Of a stretch of 64,000 nucleotides of DNA, positions 10,811 to 22,042 are shown one piece after another. The translations under genes and the position numbers were made by a program. Each line of letters begins with the position of its first letter. Position 1 is the stretch's first letter. The notes beneath the pieces were generated by a model. The model saw nothing but the letters and a program-made list of their open reading frames with translations. It had not been told where the DNA came from and made no database searches. The DNA is taken from NCBI GenBank assembly GCA_035048495.1, contig CM068551.1, positions 11,223,248 to 11,287,247 on the forward strand, written 5' to 3'. Source of the DNA: Euptelea pleiosperma. Its lineage: Eukaryota > Streptophyta > Magnoliopsida > Ranunculales > Eupteleaceae.

Positions 10811-12999
10811 GTACCTGAAATTAAGGTTTTTCCGCGTCGTTGTTTACGGAAACCCTAGATCTCAACAATATTTATAATTTCTCCGATTGGTTCACTTAAT
10901 CTGCAAAAATGCAGACTTGCACAGTGGCTCGTGTCGGATATCGTCCGCACTCGGGGTTAGGGCAATTAAAGAACAAATGAACGGAAATCGGCTAAAACTT
11001 ATGGAAGGGGGAGAATGGTGATTAAGGTCGATTTTTAAAACATGATTTCTGAGATTGATTCTAATGAATAACAATAAAATAGAAGCAAGAATTAACATTT
11101 GAACTAAAATTTCATTAAAATAAAGATTGGACTTACACTGAAATTGAAATATGCAATTAAACTAAAAATGGAGACATTCAAACTATCTAGAAAGCAAGTA
11201 AGAGAATGAAGGATAGAGAGAGAAACAAGAAATCTAGAAAGAGAAAATAGAGATAGAGAGAGAAATAGAAATTTAGAGAGGAAAAGTAGATCTAGAAAGA
11301 ATGGTGAGAGAGAGTTAGAGAGAGAAAGACTTACCAACTTACCAAAGTGCAGGAGTGATGCTCTTGGCTAGTGGTTTGCCAAGGAAAGATCTGCAACTCA
11401 CGTGGTGATTACTAGATGTGCACACGTGGTGTACTTGTGAGGTTGCTCCTGTCACAAGCAGCCTGAGATGTAGTTGTTGTGCAAGACATTGCTGGTCTTA
11501 GAGGAAGAGGTGATGCAAGCAAGGTGAGGGTGGTGTGGCAGTGAAGGAGAATGAAGGGAGGAGCAAGTTGTGCTTCTGTGGTTGTTGGAATGACCAGCAA
11601 GAGGAGAGGAGGGCGGTGTGGTGGTGAAGGAGAAATTCTTCAACATGCAACCAAGGTGCACGTGGCACACTTGCTGATCGCTGATGTGGCAAGTGTGAAC
11701 AAGAAGAAGAGAATGTTGGTGATGGAGTACAGCAAGAGAATGTCCGGTGGACAGATCTGCAGGCTGACCTGCAAATGAGGAGATCCGGCTGTTGGCACCC
11801 GTGAGGAGGTTGCCTATAGCAACAAGGAATAACGAAGCCAATGGTGGTGCCGTTTTGAAGGTGGCGCTGCAGGCTTCTGGCCGTTTGCTAGAGCTTGGGG
11901 GGATGCTGGAGGAGGTTTCCGCATGCACAGGTGAGTTTGAAGACCGGCTGGCCGGAGTTGCAGGTGGCAACTCCGGTTATGGCGAGACAGAAAAAGAAGA
12001 AGAAGAAGAAGAAGAAGAATGCTTACCTGGTGTTGCAAGGAGGAGGTCTTAAAGCACTTGCAGGTCTGCAAGTTCCGGCGAGGAAGAGGAAGATGCCGGT
12101 GGTTGTTTTTTCAAGGAGTTGCAAGTATGCAACTCTAGAACGATGATATGGTGCTGGTTGCTTGTCGTGCAACCAGCAAGTGAAACGTTGCTGTGGTGAC
12201 TAGAGGAGGGGACTGGCAAGACAGTCCTCCAATGATCGTGTTGCAGACCTGCCGGAGTTGCAGGTCTGCCCGGAGAAGAAGAGATGGGAGATGTTGTTGG
12301 CCGACCGGAGTTGCAGGTTTTGCAACTCCGATGATGGAATCTTGGAGGGGGAATAGCAGGGTGTGGTGACGCCCAACTGTGGAGAGATGCACGGGCTTAA
12401 GTCTACCAAAGGAGAGGGCAAGGAGATTACCAATTGCTCAACGGAGAAGAGCAGCCGGTCACTTCTTGTTCTTGAGAGAGAATGAGAAGGGGGTTACAGC
12501 AAGTGGACGGTGGTGGAAAAGAAGGGGTGCAGAAAGAAAAGAAGATGTTGCCGGTTTCTGCACCTCAAAGAGTTGGCAGAGAAGAAGTCCCCACGGTGGA
12601 GAGAGCTCGACGGCTTGAGAAGTCGTGAAGGTTGCTGGACTATGGGTTGTAGAAGAAGAAGAAGAACAGGGTGTTCTTGAACAATTCCTGCGAGCTTTCG
12701 CCGGAATCAATGGAGGATGATGGTGTGATTTTCGTCGGAGAAGGCGAAAAGAAGGAGCAAAACAATGATCATGGAAGAGAGGGGAAAGAAGAGAGAGTTT
12801 TAGAGGGGGAGGGAACCAACCCAAGAAGGAGAGAGAATGAATCTCTTATAGACTTTTTTTTTCTTTTTTGCTTGTTGTAAAAATGATGACCGTTGGATCT
12901 AGAGAGATCCAACGGTTGGGAATGGGTTAGGATAGAGAGATATGGGAAGAGAAGAATCGGTCAAGTGAGACCAATTCTCTCTTCTTGTTGCAAATGGGC

Positions 13000-13105
13000 A
13001 TGGGCATGGGTCATGGTCATGGGCATGGGCATGGGTATGGGTATGGGAATGGGTCATGGGTATGGGCATGGGTATGGCATGGGTCATGGGTCATGGGCTT
13101 AGGTC
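13000..13105. repeat. CATGGG/TATGGG minisatellite (3' LTR copy)
   Basis: A run of GGGCAT/GGGTAT/GGTCAT hexamers inside the LTR. The order of unit types differs from the 5' LTR copy, so the tract has slipped since insertion. Confidence 0.85.
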
Positions 13106-13171
13106 ATGGGCCAAGATAGATAGATAAAGAGAGAAATAGGAGAGAGGTGAGAGAAAAATATAAAAATAAAA

Positions 13172-13231
13172 GCATTGGAGGGTCTTGAACCCTGGTCTTC
13201 TTTATTCTCTCTCGTCTGCTCCACCAATAAG
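13172..13231 (-). other. tRNA-like A/B-box segment (3' LTR)
   Basis: Minus strand: TTATTGGTGGAGCAG (D-arm-like), then GGTTCAAGACC (plus 13181-13191), a perfect B-box match. The same element is kept in the other LTR and in the diverged solo LTR at 7296-8253. Confidence 0.4.
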
Positions 13232-13691
13232 TCAAACTTATCCTTTGATGTCAATTGGTGTGGCCTTTAACACCTAAGTCCTTCTCTTATTCTCCAGCTA
13301 TTCTCTCTCTTAGTCCTTGTTCCGGCTCTACGATCATCTAGCTTTGCCCGTATATGTCTTCTATCTTTTTATCCTAGCCTGTTGGCTCTATAAGCTTTGA
13401 TAGAAGTCTTCTGTGGTTGATCGTGGGCCCGCCAGTCCTTGAGAATCGCCCGATAGGGTCTCTAACAAGTGAAAAAGCGCGTAATGAGATTCAACTAAAA
13501 CACCTTGATACTGGACTATCCGAAATGCGTATATTTCATGCAAATAGTCGATTTTCGTCTAAAGAATGCATTCTACGCAATGGAAGAAACTCTTATATGG
13601 AAAAGTCAACAAAAAGACAAGTTTTACGGAGGAGAATGCGACATCGCTATAAGGATAATGGCTTAAAATAAGCACTTTTGAACGAATATCA

Positions 13692-13705
13692 CAACCCCAA
13701 CTAGC
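13692..13705 (-). other. Polypurine tract of the Tat-like element
   Basis: The minus strand reads GCTAGTTGGGGTTG directly before the 3' LTR start TGATATTCG. It is a short G-rich tract in the position expected for plus-strand priming. Confidence 0.55.
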
Positions 13706-15946
13706 ATATTGCCAATCCTTGGCAATTATTGCGAAATAAGTGAGCGAAAGAGGGCTAGGCATAACATGCTAGAAAACTTATTTGCATTACTTAGAAAAAA
13801 CTCCGTTTTGTCAGATAATTTTAAGGATGCAAGAAATCATTCACAAATTAGAACTAATTAGCAAAATGCAACACTTCTACAAATGGACCTTCAAACAAAA
13901 GATTACTCAGACTCAGTGTGTGTGTGTGTGTGTTCAACATCATCCTTATCTGGCACTAGATATATCTAGATCTCTTTAGAGACTCTATGCCTCGACCTCA
14001 ATCCTCACTTGTATACCACTCAGAAGTAAATCACTCAGAAATGATTTTATACTTTTCTCTCAAATTATATGTGAGGAGATGAATATAGAAACTGGCAAAC
14101 GTCTCACATATATAGTTTTTGAATGGAGGGTATAAGAAGATTTAATTAGATCTCATGATTGGAATGTCATATCACTTAAGAACGTCGGATCAAACTCTAT
14201 AATTTCTCTTTTCTCCATTCTCCACACTTGAGGATGGTACAAATCTAGAATCAAATAGGACTTACATAGGTTGTATTGAGGCTTAGGATAGGTTCAGAAA
14301 AGAAGGATATTCTGGTATTCAAAAATTCTGAGAGGGTATCTCACTATTCTTTGCAACTTTTCCCAGGGATAATATTTTCTTTACTTTTTTTTTTCTTCCA
14401 ATTTTTGTCTTTTTGGCTATTCTTCAACCTTTCCTTCTTTCTTTCTGATCATGTTTCTTTTCAACTCGAACCATTTGTTTTGTTTTGTTTTCTTTTTCTT
14501 TCTTGGTTTCTATCTTTTCATGATCATACCAAATACTCTTTGATCTCTCTCAGAAGTAGGTTATCGTATTGAACTCTTTTTTGGGATTGGGTTTTTGGTT
14601 GATGTGTTAACAAGAAAAGGTTTTCATCAACAGGCTCAAAAATAGTTTCTAACGGTATAGATGTTAAGGTAGCTAAAAAGTCTGATTGGCTAAAAAGATG
14701 GCCTATATCATTTTCTAGGGTTTGTACTTTCATCTTCGATGTCTCGAATGGATATAGAGAAGGTTCTTTATGTAATAATCCGAATTTGATGTCGTTCTGA
14801 GTTCCATGACCAAAGCGAAGGTTAATGAGACCGCTCAATGGAAATATTAGGGGACTTGAAGAATTGTGAGTCATCTTGTGACTCAGAATAATTTAAAACC
14901 CTCAGAAATAATGAAAAGCTCAAAAGCTCACTGGGTTAGGTCTCCACACTTGTTCTTCTTGGATCTCTGGATAATCTAAACTTTGGATAATTCTGACATT
15001 GATATGTGAATTTTTTTTTTTGCTGAATCTGAGTTTTCAAAGATTTTTCAATCCACTGTATTAATGTTTGCTTTCAAACTGAATGAAGAGCTAATAAGTG
15101 TTTTTTTTTTCAAAACAGACATCATTTTCAATAAATAGACTTTACGGAAACTTTTTACTCATCAAGTCAGGGTATTTTGAAAAATCACATGAAATCACAC
15201 CCAAAAATACAAGGTTTCTCTCTCTTTTTTCTTTCTCTTTTTTTTATTATTTTTTTTATCAAAATGAAAACATGAGTTTTGGTAAAAACCCACCCCCAAC
15301 CAAAATATAACACCGTCCTCGGTGCTCATGACCGAGACAAAAAATGATGAAAAATTGGTAATGATGATGTAAAGGTTCAAGGAGGATATTACCAAGTCGA
15401 TATAAACTCGACAGTGTGTGGTACCTGATGATCTGAAGAATAAATGTACCTGCATGTCCAGAAATATCACAGTAATAACAAATATAGAGACTCATGTACT
15501 CTAGGAATACCGGAATTGCCTTTCCGAAAGCGCTAAGTTTTATGTCTTCAGCCAGACATGATGGGGGTATATCAAGTACCCCCAACTAGGTTAAAACTCA
15601 TGGAGACTGAGTGAATCTGCAGTCTTCTAAGGTAGAACAGAGACTATTATCCTATCCCTTGTCTAGGTATACCTATATAGAACAGGTCTTTCTCAGTGTA
15701 AACTGAGAGAAGGATAGTAAGTGCTCTTTGCAGACCCACAAAAACATGTAGCTCAGCTGGGAGGGATCGAAGCCTCTAAGTAAAGACTGAGATGAGAGTA
15801 GTAGTGGGTTCTCTGGCCATGGTTAGCAGAGCCGCAAACTCATTGAGTTTAGCGGGAATGTATCTGAATGGAGTAGACTCCTACAGATCAATAATTGTAT
15901 AATTGTCTGACTCCGAGATGAAGTCAGGCGCAAAGTGTTCTTCACA
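13706..15946 (-). other. Element interior downstream of the gag-like ORF; no pol
   Basis: 2.2 kb where pol would lie in a complete element. Only short ORFs are present. The longest plausible one on the element's coding strand is 14524-14874 (116 codons). No reverse-transcriptase or integrase motif was found in any frame. A TG microsatellite lies at about 13917-13931. Confidence 0.5.
14524..14874 (-). CDS. Short ORF in the Tat-like element, function unknown
   Basis: 116 codons on the element's coding strand, 1.1 kb downstream of the gag-like ORF. It begins MTHNSSSPLIFPLSG and contains LFSQSDFLATLTSIPLETIF. No known domain was recognised. It may be a remnant of a longer frame or chance; TE-derived if real. 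Confidence 0.25.
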   Translation of the reverse strand: MTHNSSSPLIFPLSGLINLRFGHGTQNDIKFGLLHKEPSLYPFETSKMKVQTLENDIGHLFSQSDFLATLTSIPLETIFEPVDENLFLLTHQPKTQSQKRVQYDNLLLREIKEYLV

Positions 15947-17380
15947 CTAGGAGAGTTTTTCCTCGGGAGAGTCTTGAATTAGATTTTCTATGGCACACTG
16001 TTTATTGACAACATCGACGTATGGTGGCGGGTCAAAACTATGGACCTTGTCCTCGAGGTTTCCTAATGTGAGAGGGATGTTCCAATCCCTGCACTCAATG
16101 TGTTTATCCTCGGTGGGGAACGGTAGGTCCTGGGCAGCTGGAATCCCATTTTCTAGATATTGCTCAATGGTGGGAATATCTGCATCCAGTGCAGATGTCG
16201 AATCATTAGAAATAGAGATGGATATGGGTATCTCTGTGCTCGGTGCAGAAGTAGTTGCCTGTAAGGGCACCATAGATGGAAACATGGGTTCATCACGATT
16301 ATTGCATAATCCAAGGGTGGTGGGGATGGGTAAGTCTAGGCCAAATGGGATCCTATAGTCAAGACACAGCTCAATGTTATAAATAACTTCTTCAGAGTCC
16401 CAGATAGAAATAACAGAGGTAGATGATTCCTCTAAGCTAAGTTCAAAAGTCAGTGCTTTGAAGGACACCGAAGATGGAGACTCTGGCTCATCAATATTGT
16501 AGTCCGATCCTTTGTTTGTAGCAACCTCAAGTTCCTCTTGTAAAGTCTGGTACTGGGTCCAGCTGTGCGACTCCTCATTATTGACTATGGCCAGGGTATT
16601 CCCCTCTAAATAAGCCATAGGTTGGCTAGTGAAGTTGACTTCCTCTCTCTCAGATTCTAACTCACCTAGACGGTGTTCCAAGCTCTCCATGGAGTGTTGT
16701 TGTTGGATGATGTATTGCGAGAGGAGTTCTTCTAGAGTAGGTTTAGTAGCAGATTGTGGCGGTTCAGCTAAGGGAAGCCGAGGTGCCAACTCTTGAATGT
16801 AGTCCGACTGAGTATGAAAGTTAAAGGATGGAAGTGACTCTGGGACTATCTGCGAACTCTGAAAATCTTGCGGGGTCCACTGTTGACCAAAATATTCAGT
16901 CTGTGGATCTGGCTGGTATAGCAACTGAGAGTACTGCTCATCATATTGTCCAGAAGGTTGGTGAAACTCAGAATGATACATATCCTGTTGTAGATTTTGC
17001 TGGGGAAAAGACTGTTGTTCCCATTCAAATGTATTTTGACTTCCATTGTCCAGATAATACATGTAATTGTAGGAGGTCTGCAGCAGAGGTTCAAATGTAC
17101 TAAAATTACAGACCTCTTCCTGGACATGAGGGAAATATCCCACAGATTTAGAGTGATAAACAGGCTTCTGGACCGCAACATTAAGGGCGGAAACTGAGTT
17201 TCTCAAATCTTTAAGTAGGGATTTTAGCACTGGATCGCCCTGTGCTTCATGTCCCATTGAACTCTGTGAGACTCGAATGTCATGACGACACTCAGGATTG
17301 GTATACCAGTGCTCAGAGTTATCTCCTAGATCTTCAAAGAAATTGTGGTAGGTCTCGAATAGAGGCCGTTCAACATCCAT
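15947..17380 (-). CDS. 477-aa gag-like protein of the Tat-like element
   Basis: The only long intact ORF of the 11-kb element, 1.55 kb inside the primer-binding site, where gag is expected. The protein is acidic and rich in Q, S, P and Y. Residues of roughly 105-190 are aromatic/Q-rich (FEWEQQSFPQQN, QQWTPQDFQ). Then comes TKPTLEELLSQYI followed by SMESLEHRLGELES, which resembles the linker with a short coiled coil found C-terminal to the zinc knuckle in Athila/Tat gag-pol proteins. The C-terminal half contains two similar blocks (IELCLDYRIP...DLPIPT and IEQYLENGIP...DLPFPT). No CCHC knuckle and no protease are seen. Gag-like is therefore an inference from position and the linker; it could be another element-specific ORF. 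Confidence 0.75.
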   Translation of the reverse strand: MDVERPLFETYHNFFEDLGDNSEHWYTNPECRHDIRVSQSSMGHEAQGDPVLKSLLKDLRNSVSALNVAVQKPVYHSKSVGYFPHVQEEVCNFSTFEPLLQTSYNYMYYLDNGSQNTFEWEQQSFPQQNLQQDMYHSEFHQPSGQYDEQYSQLLYQPDPQTEYFGQQWTPQDFQSSQIVPESLPSFNFHTQSDYIQELAPRLPLAEPPQSATKPTLEELLSQYIIQQQHSMESLEHRLGELESEREEVNFTSQPMAYLEGNTLAIVNNEESHSWTQYQTLQEELEVATNKGSDYNIDEPESPSSVSFKALTFELSLEESSTSVISIWDSEEVIYNIELCLDYRIPFGLDLPIPTTLGLCNNRDEPMFPSMVPLQATTSAPSTEIPISISISNDSTSALDADIPTIEQYLENGIPAAQDLPFPTEDKHIECRDWNIPLTLGNLEDKVHSFDPPPYVDVVNKQCAIENLIQDSPEEKLS

Positions 17381-18911
17381 CAGAGAGATGTGAGTCTCTC
17401 AGAGTAGGGAGATAGATTAGGTGGAAGAGAGCGGTGCGGTAGACTGACTCTCAGATCGAATCAGTCTCGGGTTGGATCAAATCGAACGAGCATATGCTTG
17501 TAAAAGCAAGCCCTAGAGTCGGTAAAAAATATGAGGACTACGAAACCGAATGAGCCTAGATGATGCACACAGAGCAACATATAATCCTATTTCTAAACAA
17601 TCAGGATAGTATTATAAATTATCTTGTTTAGTATAGGGATAGTGTAGATTATGACAGTGTGCAGACCACTGGTTTGTCTTCAAATACCCGCCGGACTAAC
17701 TTTTCACTCTGTAGGTTCTCACTAGGATACACTCTTCAAAGCAAATCCGCTAGTACTAACTCAAGTTGACTGCAAGATAATCCGAAGTCTAGACAGACGT
17801 GCGGCACATCGGCTGACTTAAGTACACCTCAGACTAACCGGATTTGTCAAGCGTGAAGATGAGTTTTCCCAGAAGAGGAGCTAGGGTTGGTTCGTGTTCC
17901 TAATCCGACACTAGCTAATCCGACAGACAATCAAGGAGGCCACTTACGAGCTCGGTATACTTGAGTAGTAGGGACCTATGGGTGTGTTAGATAACAGGGA
18001 CCCGCACTCATGGACTTAATCGACTTGATCTTTGAAGGGGTCGCTTTGTGTGGAGTTTTCCTCAAACACCGATCTAAGTGGGCTCTATTCTTGATTGATT
18101 TTAATTCTTGGCTGTAGTTGCACAAAAGCTGGAATGACGAGGTGAGTGATGAAATCCCACCAGTTTCAAGTTAGAGTTGGGTTTGCTCTTTAATGTATTT
18201 TATTACGGCCAAATCAAGCAGTTCCGATAATATTTGCAAAAGCAAATAGACAATCGGCACAATATTTTGCACAATGATCAAGATCGCACTCAAGGCGAGG
18301 TATAGAAACTTACCTGCCCGTTGGCTACGCACGGGGTCTCCTCTGTGAGATAGGGAGGGGTATCCAAATGGGCTTGGGCCCGACTCTACCTCTTTGAGCT
18401 TTCGCTCCCTACTCACTTGGTAAACGTAATCCGCAATCACGTTAGTCCACAATGGTCTATGGTATGTAATTGGAAGGTATACCGCATTTGGGGTTTCAAG
18501 AAACACACAATGATTTAGGGCAGGTATTGTGAATTAGTTCCAATTAGGGTTTGAAATTCAACTTTAGCTATTCCTGAATTAGGATTCGGAAATATCTACT
18601 TTTGAATTACCCGGAGTTGGAAATCTTCCAAATTGAATCAAATAACCAATGGTGATCTAACTAGAAATAGCAGAATTGAAATCTGACCCTAATATTTTTG
18701 GTATTTTTAATTAGTTAATTATCTTGCAGTTATTCTAAAAGCAGAGAAAATAAAGCCCTAAGTTATTACAACTTTGCACTCGGCCGTCCGAGACATTAAA
18801 ATAATAAGTGGAAAATGTGAAAAATAAAGTGAAAAGTTTCTGATTTGGATCGGATCTTGAAGATTAAGCAGCTTTCCGAATTCCTGTTCGTCTTTTTGCA
18901 ATCCCGTCAAC
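17381..18911 (-). other. Long leader between primer-binding site and ORF
   Basis: About 1.5 kb without a supported ORF on the coding strand. A 111-codon frame at 18171-18506 has no motif. Long leaders are usual in this Gypsy group. Confidence 0.45.
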
Positions 18912-18929
18912 CGAGCGACAACGGCGCCA
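18912..18929 (-). other. Primer-binding site of the Tat-like element
   Basis: The minus strand reads TGGCGCCGTTGTCGCTCG two bases inside the 5' LTR. The first part matches the site used by Athila/Tat Gypsy elements (TGGCGCCGTTGCCGGGGA); the 3' half is diverged. Confidence 0.75.
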
Positions 18930-21164
18930 TTTGAAATTAAGGTTTTTTTGCGTCGTTGTTTACGGAAACCCTAGATCTCAACAATATTTATAATTTCTCC
19001 GATTGGTTCACTTAATCTGCAAAAATGCAGACTTGCACAGTGGCTCGTGTCGGATATCGTCCGCACTCGGGGTTAGGGCAATTAAAGAACAAATGAACGG
19101 AAATCTGCTAAAACTTATGGAAGGGGGAGAATGGTGATTAAGGTCAATTTTTAAAACATGATTTCTGAGATTGATTCTAATGAATAACAATAAAATAGAA
19201 GCAAGAATTAATATTTGAACTAAAATTTCATTAAAATAAAGATTGGACTTACACTGAAATTGAAATATGCAATTAAACTAAAAATGGAGACATTCAAACT
19301 ATCTAGAAAGCAAGTAAGAGAATGAAGGATAGAGAGAGAAACAAGAAATCTAGAAAGAGAAAATAGAGATAGAGAGAGAAATTGGTTTTTAGAGAGAGAA
19401 ATAGAAATTTAGAGAGGAAAAGTAGATCTAGAAAGAATGGTGAGAGAGAGTTAGAGAGAGAAAGACTTACCAACTTACCAAAGTGCAGGAGTGATGCTCT
19501 TGGCTAGTGGTTTGCCAAGGAAAGATCTGCAACTCACGTGGTGATTACTGGATGTGCACACGTGGTGTACTTGTGAGGTTGCTCCTGTCACAAGCAGCCT
19601 GAGATGTAGTTGTTGTGCAAGACATTGCTGGTCTTAGAGGAAGAGGTGATGCAAGCAAGGTGAGGGTGGTGTGGCAGTGAAGGAGAATGAAGGGAGGAGC
19701 AGGTTGTGCTTCTGTGGTTGTTGGAATGACCAGCAAGAGGAGAGGAGGGCGGTGTGGTGGTGAAGGAGAAATTCTTCAACATGCAACCAAGGTGCACGTG
19801 GCACACTTGCTGATCGCTGATGTGGCAAGTGTGAACAAGAAGAAGAAAATGTTGGTGATGGAGTATAGCAAGAGAATGTCCGGTGGACAGATCTGCAGGC
19901 TGACCTGCAAATGAGGAGATCCGGCTGTTGGCACCCGTGAGGAGGTTGCCTATAGCAACAAGGAATAACGAAGCCAATGGTGGTGCCGTTTTGAAGGTGG
20001 CGCTGCAGGCTTCTGGCCGTTTGCTAGAGCTTGGGGGGATGCTGGAGGAGGTTTCCGCATGCACAGGTGAGTTTGAAGACCGGCTGGCCGGAGTTGCAGG
20101 TGGCAACTCCGGTTATGGCAAGACAGAAAAAGAAGAAGAAAAAGAAGAAGAAGAAGAAGAAGAAGAAGAATGCTTACCTAGTGTTGCAAGGAGGAGGTCT
20201 TAAAGCACTTGCAGGTCTGCAAGTTCCGGCGAGGAAGAGGAAGATGCCGGTGGTTGTTTTTTCAAGGAGTTGCAAGTATGCAACTCTAGAACGATGATAT
20301 GGTGCTGGTTGCTTGTCGTGCAACCAGCAAGTGAAACGTTGCTGTGGTGACTAGAGGCAGGGACTGGCAAGACAGTCCTCCAATGATCGTGTTGCAGACT
20401 TGCCGGAGTTCCAGGTCTGCCCGGAGAAGAAGAGATGGGAGATGTTGTTGGCCGACCGGAGTTGCAGGTTTTGCAACTCCGATGATGGAATCTTGGAGAG
20501 GGAATAGCAGGGTGTGGTGACGCCCAACTGTGGAGAGATGCACGGGCTTAAGTCTACCAAAGGAGAGGGCAAGGAGATTACCAATTGCTCAACGGAGAAG
20601 AGCAGCCGGTCACTTCTTGTTCTTGAGAGAGAATGAGAAGGGGGTTACAGCAAGTGGACGGTGGTGGAAAAGAAGGGGTGCAGAAAGAAAAGAAGATGTT
20701 GCCGGTTTCTGCACCTCAAAGAGTTGGCAGAGAAGAAGTCCCCACGGTGGAGAGAGCTCGACGGCTTGAGAAGTCATGAAGGTTGCTGGACCGTGGGTTG
20801 TAGAAGAAGAAGAAGAACAGGGTGTTCTTAAACAATTCCGGCGAGCTTTCGTCGGAATCAATGGAGGATGATGGTGTGATTTTCGTCGGAGAAGGTGAAA
20901 AGAAGGAGCAAAACAATGATCGTGGAAGAGAGGGGAAAGAAGAGAGAGTTTTAGAGGGGGAGGGAACCAACCCAAGAAGGAGAGAGAATGAATCTCTTAT
21001 AGACTTTTTTTTTTCTTTTTTGCTTGTTGTAAAAATGATGACCGTTGGATCTAGAGAGATCCAACGGTTGGGAATGGGTTAGTTAGATGAGAGAGAGAGT
21101 GACTAGGATAGAGAGATATGGGGAGAGAAGAATCAGTCAAGTGAGACCAATTCTCTCTTCTTGT

Positions 21165-21292
21165 TGCAAATGGGCATGGGCATGGGTCATGGTCATGGTC
21201 ATGGGCATGGGTCATGGGTATGGGTCATGGGCATGGGTCATGGGTATGGGTATGGCATGGGTCATGGGTCGTGGGTCATGGGCTTAAGTCAT
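21165..21292. repeat. CATGGG/TATGGG minisatellite (5' LTR copy)
   Basis: Counterpart of the tract at 13000-13105, with a different number and order of GGGCAT, GGGTCAT and GGGTAT units. Confidence 0.85.
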
Positions 21293-21363
21293 GGGCCAAG
21301 ATAGATAGATAAAGAGAGAAATATGAGAGAGGTGAGAGAAAAATATAAAAATAAAAGCATTGG

Positions 21364-21423
21364 AGGGTCTTGAACCCTGGTCTTCTTTATTCTCTCTCGT
21401 TTGCTCCACCAATAAGTCAAACT
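21364..21423 (-). other. tRNA-like A/B-box segment (5' LTR)
   Basis: The B-box GGTTCAAGACC (plus 21366-21376) is unchanged, with the D-arm-like TTGGTGGAGCA about 35 nt upstream on the minus strand. Confidence 0.4.
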
Positions 21424-22042
21424 TATCCTTTTATGTCAATTGGTGTGGGCTTTAACACCTAAGTCCTTCTCTTGTTCTCTAGCTATTCTCTCTCTTAGTC
21501 CTTTTTCCGGCTCTACGATCCTCTAGCTTTGCCCTTATATGTCTTCTATCTTTTTATCCTAGCCTGTTGGCTCTTTAAGCTTTGATAGAAGTCTTCTGTG
21601 GTTGATCGTGGGCCCGCCAGTCCTTGAGAATCGCCCGATAGGGTCTCCTACAAGTGAAAAAGCGCGTAATGAGATTCAACTAAAACACCTTGATACTAGA
21701 CTATCCGAAATGCGTATATTTCATGCAAATAGTCGATTTTCGTCTAAAGAATGCGTTCTACGCAATGGAAGAAACTCTTATATGAAAAAGTCGACAAAAA
21801 GACAAGTTTTACGGAGGAGAATGCGACATCGCTATAAGGATAATGGCTTAAAATAAGCACTTTTGAGCGAATATCAGTACCCGATGGGTATAACCAAGTA
21901 GAACCGATTTTAGCCGGGTACAAAACAGGTAGACCCGATTCTTATATGGTTCCCAAAAAAAAAAACATAGAACCAGCTTATTCGGTTTCGATTCTTGTCG
22001 AGTATCGGGTAATGGGGTAAAATTGATAGGCCTATTGTGAAC

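Larger units (their letters stand above)
10816..13691 (-). repeat. 3' LTR of the Tat-like element
   Basis: 2876 bp, with TG...CA ends in the plus-strand reading. It holds GAGA-rich tracts, AAG repeats, GGAGTTGCAGGT-type short repeats, a CATGGG minisatellite and a tRNA-like segment. It matches the partner LTR except for small indels. ORFs within it (up to 172 codons) have no motifs and recur in both LTRs as sequence shadows. Confidence 0.95.
10816..21876 (-). mobile_element. Non-autonomous Gypsy (Tat/Athila-like) LTR retrotransposon, 11.06 kb
   Basis: Two nearly identical long direct repeats (10816-13691 and 18932-21876) both begin TGAAATTAAGG and end GAATATCA. They are flanked by the 5-bp duplication GTACC (10811-10815 and 21877-21881). 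The element reads on the minus strand. Next to the right-hand LTR the minus strand reads TGGCGCCGTTGTCG, the primer-binding site typical of Athila/Tat Gypsy elements. A purine-rich tract abuts the other LTR. The 5.2-kb interior carries one long gag-like ORF and no protease, reverse transcriptase, RNase H or integrase, so it must have moved with help from another element. Near-identity of the LTRs and the intact duplication indicate a recent insertion into hAT-1. Confidence 0.95.
18932..21876 (-). repeat. 5' LTR of the Tat-like element
   Basis: 2945 bp, nearly identical to 10816-13691. It is longer mainly through an extra AGAGAAATTGGTTTTTAG block near 19375, extra AAG units near 20140 and an altered CATGGG tract. 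Confidence 0.95.
2607..22034 (-). mobile_element. Large hAT transposon (hAT-1) with nested insertions
   Basis: Terminal repeats TAGGCCTGTCAA (2607-2618) and the complement TTGATAGGCCTA (22023-22034) differ at one base. The flanking octamers TTATAAAC (2599-2606) and TTGTGAAC (22035-22042) agree at 6 of 8 positions, with two transitions, as expected of an old hAT duplication. Subterminal regions on both sides are rich in GGTTC/GAACC-type repeats. Inside lies a decayed hAT transposase on the minus strand. The present length is inflated by an 11-kb LTR element (10816-21876), a solo LTR (7296-8253) and a hairpin MITE. That the two ends belong to one element is inferred from the termini and flanks; two independent related elements cannot be fully excluded. 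Confidence 0.7.

Noticed and set aside
11452..12824. ORFs of 60-172 codons within the LTR, repeated at 19588-20975
   Set aside because: They occur identically in both LTRs, on both strands, without motifs. They reflect GA/CT-biased LTR sequence.
12893..13102. Met/Gly/His-rich ORF (GMGMGMG...)
   Set aside because: Translation of the CATGGG minisatellite.
16828..17197. Plus-strand ORFs opposite the 477-aa ORF
   Set aside because: Antisense shadows of a long coding frame on the element's strand.
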